64,000 nucleotides of DNA from Permianibacter aggregans (GCF_009756665.1 NZ_CP037953.1:2418001-2482000), one strand, 5' to 3'; positions 1 to 9,709 are shown, counted from the first letter of the stretch. Numbers and translations are program-made. Notes: generated by a model not told the origin, from the letters alone.

Positions 1-1423
1 TACAACTTTTGTCGACATCAGGTTCGATGTAGTGGTCTTTATCCCAATAGCCGTGCCAAGCACCTGGGCAGGCGGAAGCCAGAATGAACTCGATAATTGT
101 GGCAACTCGATCAGCTTTGCTTTCTGGCACATTTACTGTTGGCAAGTTCAAGTTGGCAATATGATGGCTATAGGCCGCGATCCGGGTACCGGCATTCATC
201 TCGTCAAGTTGTTGATCAAGTGGCAACAATCCTGGCGTGGCATTTTGCTTGGCAAAGTACTCGTCGAGCGCGTTCAGCGCTTCGAAATCATGGGCAAATG
301 GTTTGGCAAAAAGTATTGGCCATATGTCGTGCGCTTTGTTTTTCGGCGTTGAATCAATGGCTGCCCGCAATAGTAAATGGCCGCAATGGTAGGGGGCTTT
401 ATTGAAACCCGCTGAGCGGAACGAAGACAGTCTCGATTGACTCAAGGCGGTCATGCATGAGGCGTGGGCGTTTTTGAGAACGGCTCGATACTCACTCGCT
501 GACATTTGCTGCAAGTCCAGCATCGCCTGATAGGCAAACAAATCCGCCGCGCCTTCTTTCAGCCATATTTTGTCATCTGGGCCTTCGCGTTGTGCTTGCC
601 AGGCATGCGCCAGTTCATGCGCCACGGTGTGGCCGATCACGATCTGGTTTGCCCGATTGTTTTCAAACCAACCGTTGCCGGAAATATTGAGCAGCACTTC
701 ACCGCCGATGTAACCGCCATCAAGGAAAGGTTTGGCATCGTTGTGGGCAAAGCCAAGCGCGACAAAAAGCGGCGACGGTGCCGGGCCAATCAGGTGCTGA
801 CGAAAATAGGCTTCATAGTCCTTGGCATCCTTTTCTCCGATGGCTTTTATCCAGTTTGGCAGCTCGGTATCGATCACGGTTTCCAGGTTTTTGCTCAGTG
901 ACGTTTCGGCAACGCCAAAATAGGCATAACGCTTTTCCGTAGCCGTAATCTCGAGTGTGCCACTTCCCTTGGTGTTGCCAAAGCGCAATGCTCTTTCCGC
1001 GACCGACTGCAAGCGAATGCTGGTTGGCGCCGTCAGGCGTATTTCGTTGTTGTGGGCGTCGAATATTTTGGTCGGCAGATAATGGTCAACAAACATCGCA
1101 TAGCGATTGCCGGAGAATCGGATAAAGGGCGTGAACTGCCGGTTCAGCGTTTGGTGGTAAGGATGGGTAATGTCAATGGCAACACGCGAGGCAGGCTTTT
1201 CCATAATAAGCTGGTGACCATCAAGCGATTTGCCTTGATGCCGCCAGGCAGTGTCTATGAACGGCGTGATGCCCGGATTGAACTGCAAGGTTTTGACGGG
1301 TTGCTGAAAAACGTATTCGACCAACCAACTGTTCTTGGCTGGATCTTCGGTAATCACCAACTGAAGCGCCAGCGAGCGAACCGATAACAACAGCGAAAAC
1401 AGCGTGAGTAATAGGCGCATCAT
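1..1423 (-). CDS. Secreted gluzincin-type zinc metallopeptidase, 3' end outside window
   Basis: An open frame on the minus strand starts at ATG (a second ATG follows directly) and runs without a stop to the window edge, giving 474 visible residues. The first 20 residues (MMRLLLTLFSLLLSVRSLA) look like a signal peptide, so the protein should be exported. HELAH at residues 269-273 is a zinc-binding HExxH motif, and KEGAAD follows with Glu290, the expected third ligand of gluzincins (M1/M61-like clan MA). The N-terminal 250 residues read as beta-rich sequence, as in M61-like proteins. No substrate can be inferred. Sequencing to the left is needed for the C-terminus. Family placement below clan level is inference. 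Confidence 0.8.
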   Translation of the reverse strand, partial: MMRLLLTLFSLLLSVRSLALQLVITEDPAKNSWLVEYVFQQPVKTLQFNPGITPFIDTAWRHQGKSLDGHQLIMEKPASRVAIDITHPYHQTLNRQFTPFIRFSGNRYAMFVDHYLPTKIFDAHNNEIRLTAPTSIRLQSVAERALRFGNTKGSGTLEITATEKRYAYFGVAETSLSKNLETVIDTELPNWIKAIGEKDAKDYEAYFRQHLIGPAPSPLFVALGFAHNDAKPFLDGGYIGGEVLLNISGNGWFENNRANQIVIGHTVAHELAHAWQAQREGPDDKIWLKEGAADLFAYQAMLDLQQMSASEYRAVLKNAHASCMTALSQSRLSSFRSAGFNKAPYHCGHLLLRAAIDSTPKNKAHDIWPILFAKPFAHDFEALNALDEYFAKQNATPGLLPLDQQLDEMNAGTRIAAYSHHIANLNLPTVNVPESKADRVATIIEFILASACPGAWHGYWDKDHYIEPDVDKSC

Positions 1424-1454
1424 TTTTCTCAGGAGTTCACGTTATCAGTCATAC

Positions 1455-1490
1455 AAAAAAATGGCCGCTCGGTTCGGCGGCCATTTTTTT
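1455..1490. terminator. Bidirectional rho-independent terminator
   Basis: An 8-bp perfect stem (ATGGCCGC with GCGGCCAT, 8-nt loop) is flanked by seven A on one side and seven T on the other, so it can terminate in both directions. On the minus strand it ends the NodB-type deacetylase gene to its right and insulates the metallopeptidase gene to its left. Confidence 0.85.
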
Positions 1491-1502
1491 ATCAAGTAAC
1501 CG

Positions 1503-2447
1503 CTATGCAACATCCAACACTTGCGGTTTGCGAAAACTGACTTGCGCCAAATCACGGGTAAACGGCAAGGTGTTCCAATTCCACGGGGTGAAACGCGGAA
1601 TTTGAAACCGATCGCCGCGGCCGGTCCAGGCGCCATGTTCGGTGGTCCAGGATGCTTGATATCCGGCTTGTTTGACTTGGCGCACATGCACCGCGCGGTA
1701 ATCCTGTTCGGGTTTGCCGTTCGGGTAGGCAAACAGCGTTGGCGCTTCGCCGAGGATTTCGCTCAGCAAACCGCGATTGTGCTGGATTTGCCATTCGGCT
1801 TCGTCATCATCGAGTGTGCTCAGCACATGATGATCGTGAGTGTGACCGCCAATGGTGACGCCAGCTTCATGCAGCGTTTTCAATTCGTTTTCATTGAGCA
1901 TCAAGCGCGGCACGTAAGAGAGGTGATCACGAATATGGCTGACCAATGCCCGGCGTTCATCGCGCTGCCAGTATTTGACTGCCATACGCAGTTTCGCCAG
2001 CACCGAGCGGCGCAAATCCAGTGATTCGGCAAGAATCGGGGTGGCCAGGCCAAAGCGGCTTAAGTCGAGCGGGCCCGCCGGCGATTGCCGAATCAACTCG
2101 GTCAGCCAGTCGTTCCACATCAAATCGCCATCGAGAAAAGCCGTGCAGGCAAACACCGTGGCATTGGCCTTGAACTCGCGCAGCACCGGCACCAGCAGGT
2201 GCAAGTTGTCGGCATAGCCATCGTCAAAGCTGATGCTGGCCGTGGGTTTGCCGGAGCGCGGGGCGGCCAGCGATTCGCTCAGTGGAATGACGTCGAAATG
2301 CTCGCAGATCAGCGCCAGTTGCTGCCGGAATTCATCAACGGTAGGTGTCAGCCGCATCAATGGGTCGCGTTCGGCGACCAGGCGGTGAAAAATAAACGTG
2401 TAGTGTCGGCGTGGCAGCAAGCGCAGCCGGTACAGCCAATGAAACAT
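1503..2447 (-). CDS. NodB-type polysaccharide deacetylase
   Basis: A 314-residue carbohydrate esterase family 4 protein. The NodB motifs are visible: SFDDGY at 73-78 (catalytic Asp75, metal Asp76), a GGHTHDHH stretch at 200-207 giving the His-x3-His metal pair, and FAYPNG at 239-244. Such enzymes remove N-acetyl groups from polysaccharides. No clear cleavable signal peptide is seen. It lies divergent from the protease-prsKRT operon, and polysaccharide deacetylases are regular members of XrtA/PEP-CTERM exopolysaccharide loci, so a role in modifying the exopolysaccharide is likely. It resembles the short FIFHRL-type deacetylases more than the usual XrtA-locus subfamily, which I cannot check here. 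Confidence 0.85.
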   Translation of the reverse strand: MFHWLYRLRLLPRRHYTFIFHRLVAERDPLMRLTPTVDEFRQQLALICEHFDVIPLSESLAAPRSGKPTASISFDDGYADNLHLLVPVLREFKANATVFACTAFLDGDLMWNDWLTELIRQSPAGPLDLSRFGLATPILAESLDLRRSVLAKLRMAVKYWQRDERRALVSHIRDHLSYVPRLMLNENELKTLHEAGVTIGGHTHDHHVLSTLDDDEAEWQIQHNRGLLSEILGEAPTLFAYPNGKPEQDYRAVHVRQVKQAGYQASWTTEHGAWTGRGDRFQIPRFTPWNWNTLPFTRDLAQVSFRKPQVLDVA

Positions 2448-2563
2448 GCCAGCGCTTCCTTGTGCATGAATCGGTCGAAAAGAGGGTCAGCATAGCGCCC
2501 GCGCAACGGCCAGGGTAGAGGCAATTGCCATCAGGTCGATGGTATTTGGTCTTACCAGCGAGA

Positions 2564-2607
2564 ACTGTAAAGCATTCCGACATGGTAATGCTTGCAAATC
2601 TTACAGT
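2564..2607. promoter_or_regulatory. Interrupted inverted repeat in the divergent promoter region
   Basis: The arm ACTGTAAAGCATT is mirrored by AATGCT plus TTACAGT, with an 8-base insertion between the two parts of the second arm. It sits between the divergent deacetylase and protease-prsKRT genes, where an operator would be expected. The TTACAGTATTC part resembles TTACACTAATTC upstream of the PEP-CTERM-type gene (around 18434). Role as a regulator-binding site is inference. Confidence 0.35.
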
Positions 2608-2677
2608 ATTCATTATGGTATGGATCCCCTGATTGCCGTGCGACTTGTCTTTCCCGCGCACGCCCGAGGACGAATAC

Positions 2678-3448
2678 ATGAAAAGGATATTCATGTCTGC
2701 TCTGCTGGCCGTTTCGGCCTGCCTCCCTGCTGTCTCGACCGCCGCCGATCTGCCTGATGCCATTGCTCAGGCGAAGTCCTCGATCGTCGGTGTCGGTACC
2801 CAATTGATGACCCGCCGGCCGCCGGCTTTGTTGCGCGGTACTGGCTTTGTCGTCGCCGATGGCAAGCATGTACTGACCAATTATCACGTGTTGCCGGAGG
2901 TGCTCGACAGTGAGCACCGCGAGGTGCTGGTGGTGTTTTCCGGCTCGGGTGACATGCAGACGCTGCATACCGCGCGGGTCATTGCCAGCGATGCTGAGCA
3001 CGATCTGGCGCTGCTGCGCATTGATGGCCGGCCATTGCCGGCATTGCAACTCGATGCCGATGTCGAGGTACGTGAAGGTGAAAGCCTGCTGCTGACCGGT
3101 TTCCCGGTCGGCGCCGTGCTCGGCCTGTATCCGGCCACCAGCCAGGCGATGGTTTCCGCGATTACGCCGATCGCCATTCCGGTGCCGACCACGCAAAGCT
3201 TGAATGCCGCTAGCATCAAGCGTCTGCGCACGCCCTATTTGGTCTATCAACTCGATGCCATTGCTTACCCCGGCAACAGCGGCAGTCCGCTGTATCGGGC
3301 TTCCGATTTGAAGGTGGTTGGCGTCATCAACGCGGTGCTGGTCAAGGAATCGAAAGAAGCGGCACTGGAGCGGCCGACGGCGATCAGCTACGCGATTCCA
3401 ATCAAATTCGCGCTGCCGCTGTTGGAAAAAATCGGTAGCACGCCATGA
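2678..3448 (+). CDS. Periplasmic trypsin-like serine protease, first gene of prsKRT operon
   Basis: A 256-residue protein with a signal peptide (residues 1-23, ending STAA) followed by a chymotrypsin-fold S1 domain. The triad is visible as His70 (TNYH), Asp109 (EHDLALL) and Ser201 (GNSGSP). No PDZ domain follows, unlike DegP/HtrA. The ATG is chosen because GAGGA lies 7 bases upstream; an in-frame TTG further upstream lacks support. The stop codon overlaps the prsK start in ATGA, so the two are translationally coupled. This suggests the protease works with PrsK, perhaps in envelope signalling, but its substrate is unknown. Confidence 0.85.
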   Translation: MKRIFMSALLAVSACLPAVSTAADLPDAIAQAKSSIVGVGTQLMTRRPPALLRGTGFVVADGKHVLTNYHVLPEVLDSEHREVLVVFSGSGDMQTLHTARVIASDAEHDLALLRIDGRPLPALQLDADVEVREGESLLLTGFPVGAVLGLYPATSQAMVSAITPIAIPVPTTQSLNAASIKRLRTPYLVYQLDAIAYPGNSGSPLYRASDLKVVGVINAVLVKESKEAALERPTAISYAIPIKFALPLLEKIGSTP

Positions 3449-5529
3449 ACAGTTTCGCGCTGGTTGGTTACGCGCTGGCGACGGTCGGTTTTGCGACCCT
3501 GCTGGTGCTGCTGCTATCGCGCTGGCGCGGCCGCCTGGCCAGCCGCTGGCTGGTTACCGCGATGGCCTTGCAGGTTGCCTGGGGTATTGGCGCCGTGCTG
3601 TTCCATACCGTGCGCGAGCCGTGGATTGTCTGGCTCTATTCCTGGCTGGAAGCGCTGCGCTATTTCGGCTGGCTGATGCTGATGCGTGACCTCTGGCAGC
3701 CTTTGGCCAATTTGCACAGCGATGCGCTGCGCTGGTATAGCCGTTTGATGCCGATTGCGCTGGGTGCTACTGCGTTGATGGTGCTGGTGGCGTTCTGGCC
3801 GCCATTCGCCGAGTGGCTGGGCGCCAATCGCGGCGTGCCGATATTTCAGGGCGGCATGATGGCGCTGGCGCTGACCGGCGGCCTGTTGACCGAAATGCTC
3901 TATCGGCGCACCCGACCGGAGCAGCGTTGGGCCATCAAGTTTCTGTGCTTGGGACTCGCCTCCGTTTTTATTTTCGATTTTTATCTTTATGCCGATGCGC
4001 TGCTGTTCCATGTTATCGACCCGAGCATTCTGGCCGCACGCGGCTATGTAACGGCGGCTTCAGTGCCTTTGCTTGCCGTGGCCATTTCCCGTAATCCGCG
4101 CTGGTCAATTGATTTGTTTATCTCCCGGCGTTTGGTGCTGCGTTCGGTATCGTTATTGGCTGCCGGTTGTTACTTGTTATTGATGGCCGCCGTCGGTTTT
4201 TATATTCGCGCCACCAATGCCGAATTCGGTGATGCCCTGCGTTTGGTATTCGTCGCTTTCGCCGTCTTGGTCGGCTTGGTGATCGCGTTTTCCGGGCAAG
4301 TGCGTGCGCGCATCAAGGTACTGATCAACAAGCACTTCTTCAGCTACCAGTACGACTATCGCGAAGAATGGTTGAAGCTCAATCGCACCCTCGCCGGTGA
4401 AGAAGGCGAAGGCCAGTTGCACGAACGGGCCATTCGGGCACTGGCCGAAATTGTTGATTCACCAGCCGGCATGATCTGGACGCTACACGATGGCCGCTGC
4501 GAATTCACCGAGCATTGGTCAATGCCGCCGGAGCGGGTCAAATTGCCGGCACCGGACCGTAATTTGATCGAGTATTTGAGTGAAACTGGTTGGGTTATCG
4601 AAATTCCGGAATACAAAGCGACGCCGGAACATTACGGTGATTTGCAGTTGAACGAAGCCTGGCTCAAACGCGAAGAGCCATGGTTGATTGTGCCGCTGAT
4701 GCGTGAGCAAGTGCTGACCGGTGTGGTGTTGCTGGCAAAGCCGCGGGCTCCACGTACGGTCAACTGGGAAGTACGCGATTTATTGAAAACGGCCGCTGCG
4801 CAGGTGGCGTCCTATATCGCTGTTTACCAAACTACGCTGGCGTTGGTTGATGCCCGTCAGTTCGAGGCGTTCAATCGTTTGTCGGCATTTGTTGTTCACG
4901 ATTTGAAGAACGTTGCGGCGCAGTTGCAACTGATTGTTGCCAACGCAGAAAAACACCGGCACAAACCGGCGTTTGTCGATGATGCCTTTGGCACTGTCGC
5001 CAACGCCGTCGGCAAGCTGGAGCGCATGCTGACCGGCCTGCGCAAAGGTTCGGTTGAGGCTTCATCAACGACCATTGTCGAAGTGATGCCGATCATTGAA
5101 GACGCCATCAAGCAAACGACACAACGACAACCGGTGCCGACTGTGATCAACGGCCAGAATCTGTACGTGCGTTCTGACAAAGAGCGGCTGACCTCGGTGC
5201 TGGTGCATCTGATTCACAATGCGCAAGAGGCTTGCGATGCCGATGGCCAGATTGTGCTCGATGTCTCGTCAGAAGCTAATGACGTGTTGATCAAAATCAG
5301 CGACAATGGCCACGGCATGGATGCGACGTTCATCCGCGAACGACTGTTTCGCCCTTTCGATACCACCAAAGGTAATGCTGGCATGGGCATCGGTGCTTTC
5401 CAGGCACGTGAGACCATCCGCAGCTTCGGTGGTGATTTAACCGTAACCAGCGCGCCAAAACAGGGAACGGAATTTTCGATCCGCTTGGCGCGCGTCAACA
5501 ACATGGACGAGAACGATGGGAAGCAATGA
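3445..5529 (+). CDS. prsK: XrtA/PEP-CTERM system histidine kinase PrsK
   Basis: A 694-residue sensor kinase with the known PrsK architecture: about eight to nine hydrophobic segments in residues 1-285, a GAF-like region around 300-470, then a kinase core. The phospho-acceptor is His485 in the FVVHDLKN H-box, followed by ATPase boxes SDNGHGM and GNAGMGIGAF. In XrtA/PEP-CTERM systems PrsK phosphorylates PrsR and controls genes for exopolysaccharide and PEP-CTERM proteins. It overlaps the upstream protease gene by 4 nt and prsR by 14 nt, so the three are co-expressed. Membrane location is expected. The signal sensed is not known. Confidence 0.93.
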   Translation: MNSFALVGYALATVGFATLLVLLLSRWRGRLASRWLVTAMALQVAWGIGAVLFHTVREPWIVWLYSWLEALRYFGWLMLMRDLWQPLANLHSDALRWYSRLMPIALGATALMVLVAFWPPFAEWLGANRGVPIFQGGMMALALTGGLLTEMLYRRTRPEQRWAIKFLCLGLASVFIFDFYLYADALLFHVIDPSILAARGYVTAASVPLLAVAISRNPRWSIDLFISRRLVLRSVSLLAAGCYLLLMAAVGFYIRATNAEFGDALRLVFVAFAVLVGLVIAFSGQVRARIKVLINKHFFSYQYDYREEWLKLNRTLAGEEGEGQLHERAIRALAEIVDSPAGMIWTLHDGRCEFTEHWSMPPERVKLPAPDRNLIEYLSETGWVIEIPEYKATPEHYGDLQLNEAWLKREEPWLIVPLMREQVLTGVVLLAKPRAPRTVNWEVRDLLKTAAAQVASYIAVYQTTLALVDARQFEAFNRLSAFVVHDLKNVAAQLQLIVANAEKHRHKPAFVDDAFGTVANAVGKLERMLTGLRKGSVEASSTTIVEVMPIIEDAIKQTTQRQPVPTVINGQNLYVRSDKERLTSVLVHLIHNAQEACDADGQIVLDVSSEANDVLIKISDNGHGMDATFIRERLFRPFDTTKGNAGMGIGAFQARETIRSFGGDLTVTSAPKQGTEFSIRLARVNNMDENDGKQ

Positions 5530-6901
5530 CAGGAGTCAGAAACGTCTATTAGTCGTGGAAGACGATCCCGGTTTACAAAACCAACTGCGCTGGTGTTTCG
5601 AAGATTGCGATGTCATCGTTGCCGGCACCCGCGAAGAAGCGCTGACGGCATTGCGCCGTCATGAACCACAAGTGATTACACTCGATCTTGGCTTGCCGCC
5701 GGACCCGACCAACGCCAGCGAAGGCCTTGCGACCTTGCAGGCCATTCTGAAACTTTCCCCGCATACCAAAGTGATTGTCGTCACCGGTAACGATGATCGG
5801 GAAAACGCGCTGAAAGCGGTTGAGCTTGGTGCCTATGATTACTACCAAAAACCGATCGATGCCGATTCCTTAGGCTTAATCGTTCAGCGCGCCTTCCAGC
5901 TTTATGAACTCGAAGAAGAAAACCGCCAGCTGCAAAAGCGCGCGCACTCAGCACCGCTCGCTGGCGTGATCGCCGGCTCGCCGGAAATGGCGAAAGTCTG
6001 CCGCATGGTGGAAAAAGTATCGCCAACCGATTTGACCGTGTTGCTGCTTGGCGACTCCGGCACCGGTAAAGAAGTGATCGCCCGTGCGCTACACGATTTA
6101 TCGCCCCGCGCCGATCATCGTCTCGTTGCCATCAACTGCGCGGCGATTCCGGAAAACCTGCTGGAAAGCGAGTTGTTCGGTTACGAAAAAGGCGCGTTCA
6201 CCGGTGCCGCCCGACAAACCAAAGGCAAAATCGAATACGCCGATAACGGCACTTTATTTCTCGATGAAGTCGGTGATCTGCCGATGGCCTTGCAAGCCAA
6301 ACTGCTGCGTTTTCTGCAAGAGCGGGTAATCGAACGCATTGGCGGTCGCGAGGAAATTCCGGTTGATGTCCGCGTCATTTGCGCGACCCATCGCAACCTG
6401 CCGGAAATGGTGCGTGAAGGCACTTTCCGCGAAGATTTGTATTACCGCCTTGGCGAAATCACCATCGATATTCCGCCGCTGGCCGAACGCACTGGCGATG
6501 TCGTGTTGCTGGCGCGTGCTTTCCTGCAGCGCTTCAATGAACAACTTGGTAAACACATCAAAGGTTTTCGTGATGACGCCATCACCGCGATGAGCGCACA
6601 CGATTGGCCCGGCAATGTCCGCGAGCTGGAAAACCGTATCAAGCGCGCCGTGATCATGGCCGATGAAAACTACATCAACGCCGACGATCTGCAATTGGTC
6701 GTCAAGCACAGCCGCGAACTGCCGTTGAACCTGCGGCAAGTGCGCGAACAAGCCGAAACCGATGCCGTCATGCGTGCGCTTGCCTGTTCCGAAGGCAATA
6801 TGTCGCGCGCCGCCGAACTGCTCGGTATCACCCGACCAACCTTGTATGCCTTGGTCGACAAATATGGACTCAATCAAAACGAAAGTGCGCGCACCCACTA
6901 A
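5516..6901 (+). CDS. prsR: PEP-CTERM-box sigma-54 response regulator PrsR
   Basis: A 461-residue NtrC-type activator. The receiver domain carries the phospho-acceptor Asp57 and the switch lysine in YYQKP. The AAA+ domain has Walker A GDSGTGKE (179-186), the sigma-54 contact loop GAFTGA (226-231) and Walker B LFLDEV (247-252). A Fis-type helix-turn-helix ends the protein (about 420-455, SRAAELLGITRPTLYALV). It should activate RpoN-dependent promoters when phosphorylated by PrsK, whose gene overlaps it. A candidate target is the PEP-CTERM-type gene at about 18.6 kb, which has a -24/-12-like promoter. Confidence 0.95.
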   Translation: MGSNDRSQKRLLVVEDDPGLQNQLRWCFEDCDVIVAGTREEALTALRRHEPQVITLDLGLPPDPTNASEGLATLQAILKLSPHTKVIVVTGNDDRENALKAVELGAYDYYQKPIDADSLGLIVQRAFQLYELEEENRQLQKRAHSAPLAGVIAGSPEMAKVCRMVEKVSPTDLTVLLLGDSGTGKEVIARALHDLSPRADHRLVAINCAAIPENLLESELFGYEKGAFTGAARQTKGKIEYADNGTLFLDEVGDLPMALQAKLLRFLQERVIERIGGREEIPVDVRVICATHRNLPEMVREGTFREDLYYRLGEITIDIPPLAERTGDVVLLARAFLQRFNEQLGKHIKGFRDDAITAMSAHDWPGNVRELENRIKRAVIMADENYINADDLQLVVKHSRELPLNLRQVREQAETDAVMRALACSEGNMSRAAELLGITRPTLYALVDKYGLNQNESARTH

Positions 6902-6928
6902 GCGCATCGTCAAACAGGGAGCACTGCA

Positions 6929-9697
6929 ATGAATGGTTCACGTACGAATAAAACTTTGATCAGTCTGGTGCTGGGTGCGGTGTTGGCTGGCCCGGTGCTC
7001 GCCGACTACAAAGAACACTGGCAAAAAGCCCAGGCGCTGATGCAAAAAAATGATCGAAAAGCGGCGATCATCGAACTGCGTAATGCCCTGCAGGAAAAAT
7101 CCGACAGCGTCGAAGCGCGAGTGTTGCTTGGTGAGCTGTACTACCTCGAAGGCAATCTCGGTGCTGCCGAAAAAGAGCTGAACAAAGCCCGTGAATTGGA
7201 AGGCGACCGCGCGCTCTGGGTCAAACCGCTGGGCAAAACCTATCTGGCCATGTACCAACCAGCGAAAGTGCTGGAAGTCGTTACGGAATACGCCAAGGAC
7301 AGCAATGCCTTGAAAGCCGATGTATTCGCGCTGCGTGGTTTGGCAACGTTGCAAACCGGTAATCTCAACGAGGCAGAGAAGCTGCTGCAAAATGCCAACA
7401 GTCTGAATCCGACCTCACCAGAAGCCTTGTTCGGTCTGGGTCAGATCGCCCGCATGCGCAACGACTTTGCCAAGGCCGAATCGCTGGTCAACGAAGCGCT
7501 GCGTCGCGATCCGGACTTTGTTAACTCCTATGTTCTGTCGGCCGAATTGCTGCTGGCCAAAGGCGAACATGAAGCAGCACTGAGTCAGATGAACAAAGCC
7601 GTCGACCGAGCGCCGAACGATACTCGCGTGCGTCTGGCCCGGGCCGAAGTGTTGTTACTGCGAAGCAAAATTAAGGAAGCCTGGCAGGACATCAATCTGG
7701 TGTTGAACGCCTTGCCAAAACACCCAACGGCGTTGTACTTGAAAGGCAAGGCCTTGCTGGCCGAGAGCAAATTTGATGACGCCAGTTCAGCGCTGAATGA
7801 AGCACTCGGTGTCATGCCGAACTATCTGGATGCGCAATTGCTGCTTGGCTTTATCAAAGTACAGAAGCAGGAATGGCGACAAGCGGAAGAAGTGTTGCAG
7901 CGGGTACTGGCACAGCGACCGGATCACCTGCCGGCACTGAAAATGCTGGCGCAAACCAAACTCGGTATTGGCGACCACAAGCAAGCCATGCCGCATATCG
8001 AAGCTGGCTTGAAAAAAGCACCGGAAGATATGCAGTTGCTGGCATTGAAAGCGCATGCCCAAGTGATGAATCGCGAGTTCGATAAAGCCGAAAAAACCAT
8101 TGAACATGCGTTGACCATTTCCCCCGATGCCAATCATTTACGCGCCAGTTTGGCTCTGCTGCAGTTGCAAGAGGGTAATTCCGCCAGCGCGATTAATCAG
8201 CTCGAATCGGCCAGCGCCAACAGCAAATTGGTCGACATGAGCGATCTGATGCTGGCGGCGGCCTACCTGTCGCAGAAACAACCGGAAAAGGCGCTGGAGC
8301 TCGCCAAGAAACTGTACAGCGAACAACCCAAAAACCTGCTGGTGATCAACATGTACGGCGTCGTCAAAATGGCGATGAACGACATCGAGGGCGCGCGTGC
8401 GATGTTTGAAGAAGCGCTGCGTCAGGACCCAAACTTCATCAACGCGACGCTGAACCTGGTGCGTCTCGATGTGTTGGCCAAAGACTATGATGCCGCCTTG
8501 AAAAAACTCGATGCGGAGCTTGCCAAGAACCCCAAAGTCGGTGCCCTGGCCGTGCAAAAGGCCTATATGTACGACTTGAAAAACGAGCCGGAGAAAGCCT
8601 TTGAGTGGCAGCGCAAGGGCTGGGAAGTGGATAAATCGAATCTGCAAACCGGCACTGCCTATATGCGCCGTTTGTTGACGATGAACAAACCGTTCGAAGC
8701 CTTATCCGTCGCCCAACAATTGGTTGCCGCCAATCCGGAAGATGCCGAAGCGCATCATGCCGTTGGTACGGCACAAATGGCCAACAAGAGCCATTCGCAG
8801 GCGATTGGCAGTTTCCGTCAGGCGATCAACTTGAGCCCCAACCGCACCGACAGCTACCTGGCTTTGGCCGATGCCCAGCAAGCCAATAAGCAGCCCGATG
8901 AAGCCTACCGTACGTTGGAGCAGTTGTTGCGAGTGCGGCCGCAATACTGGCAGGCGATGCTGGCGCTCGGCCGCATGGATTTCGTTGCCAAACGCTACAA
9001 CGATGCACTGCGCTGGGCGAAAAAGTTGAGCACCGATTTCTCGCTGGTCAATGCCGGTTTTCATCTGGAAGCCGATGTGCTGAGCAGTCAGGGTAAGCAC
9101 GCTGAGGCTGTGCCGTTGTATGAGAAAGCCTACCAAATCAACCCGACCGTGATGCTCGCTGGCCAATGGTCCAACGCGCTGTTGGAGTCTGGCAAGAAAA
9201 ACGCCGAAGCGCCGTTACTGGATTGGATGAAGAAACATCCGAACAGCGATGATGGCCGTTTCGCGCTGGCATCGCATTACTTGAAAGCCAATCGCAAAAG
9301 CGAAGCCTTGAAAGAATTTCATGCGCTGGAGAAAAAGCATCCGGACCATATTGTGCTGCTGAATAATCTGACCTGGATGTACGCCGAGCAGAAAGACAAG
9401 GCCAATACCGAAAAATACTTGAACAAACTGGTCGCCACAGGGCCAAAACAAGCCGAGCTGCTTGATACTATCGGTTACGCGTACCTGCAACTGGGCAATG
9501 CCAACAAGGCGTTGGAATTCCTGAGCAAAGCCATCGAAGCGGCGCCAGAATTTGGCGAAGCGCGCTATCACGCAGCATTGGCACATAAGGCGCTTGGCAA
9601 CATCACGGCCGCTAAGAATGTGCTGAAACCCATCATCGATAGTGGCAAGCAGTTCAGTTATCGTGCAGAAGCCGAGCAGATGTACAAATCCTTGTGA
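6929..9697 (+). CDS. prsT: XrtA/PEP-CTERM system TPR-repeat protein PrsT
   Basis: A 922-residue exported protein: a signal peptide in the first 26 residues (ending GPVLA) and then tetratricopeptide-like repeats over almost the entire length, visible as recurring A-x-LGQI and P-x-N-x-A-L-x-NLG patterns. This is the size and gene position of PrsT, which follows prsK and prsR in XrtA/PEP-CTERM loci and is thought to act as a periplasmic or outer-membrane-linked scaffold for exopolysaccharide export or PEP-CTERM sorting. GGGAG lies 8 bases before the ATG. A hairpin downstream closes the operon. Exact biochemical role is unknown for the family. Confidence 0.92.
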   Translation: MNGSRTNKTLISLVLGAVLAGPVLADYKEHWQKAQALMQKNDRKAAIIELRNALQEKSDSVEARVLLGELYYLEGNLGAAEKELNKARELEGDRALWVKPLGKTYLAMYQPAKVLEVVTEYAKDSNALKADVFALRGLATLQTGNLNEAEKLLQNANSLNPTSPEALFGLGQIARMRNDFAKAESLVNEALRRDPDFVNSYVLSAELLLAKGEHEAALSQMNKAVDRAPNDTRVRLARAEVLLLRSKIKEAWQDINLVLNALPKHPTALYLKGKALLAESKFDDASSALNEALGVMPNYLDAQLLLGFIKVQKQEWRQAEEVLQRVLAQRPDHLPALKMLAQTKLGIGDHKQAMPHIEAGLKKAPEDMQLLALKAHAQVMNREFDKAEKTIEHALTISPDANHLRASLALLQLQEGNSASAINQLESASANSKLVDMSDLMLAAAYLSQKQPEKALELAKKLYSEQPKNLLVINMYGVVKMAMNDIEGARAMFEEALRQDPNFINATLNLVRLDVLAKDYDAALKKLDAELAKNPKVGALAVQKAYMYDLKNEPEKAFEWQRKGWEVDKSNLQTGTAYMRRLLTMNKPFEALSVAQQLVAANPEDAEAHHAVGTAQMANKSHSQAIGSFRQAINLSPNRTDSYLALADAQQANKQPDEAYRTLEQLLRVRPQYWQAMLALGRMDFVAKRYNDALRWAKKLSTDFSLVNAGFHLEADVLSSQGKHAEAVPLYEKAYQINPTVMLAGQWSNALLESGKKNAEAPLLDWMKKHPNSDDGRFALASHYLKANRKSEALKEFHALEKKHPDHIVLLNNLTWMYAEQKDKANTEKYLNKLVATGPKQAELLDTIGYAYLQLGNANKALEFLSKAIEAAPEFGEARYHAALAHKALGNITAAKNVLKPIIDSGKQFSYRAEAEQMYKSL

Positions 9698-9709
9698 TTT
9701 TGCCGATAC

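Noticed and set aside
32-1387. Several plus-strand frames over the first 1.4 kb
   Set aside because: They are shadows of the minus-strand metallopeptidase, which has a signal peptide and HExxH motif.
2581-2600. Sigma-54 promoter before the protease-prsKRT operon (TGGTAATGCTTGC)
   Set aside because: GG and GC are only 8 bases apart, not 10, so the spacing is wrong.
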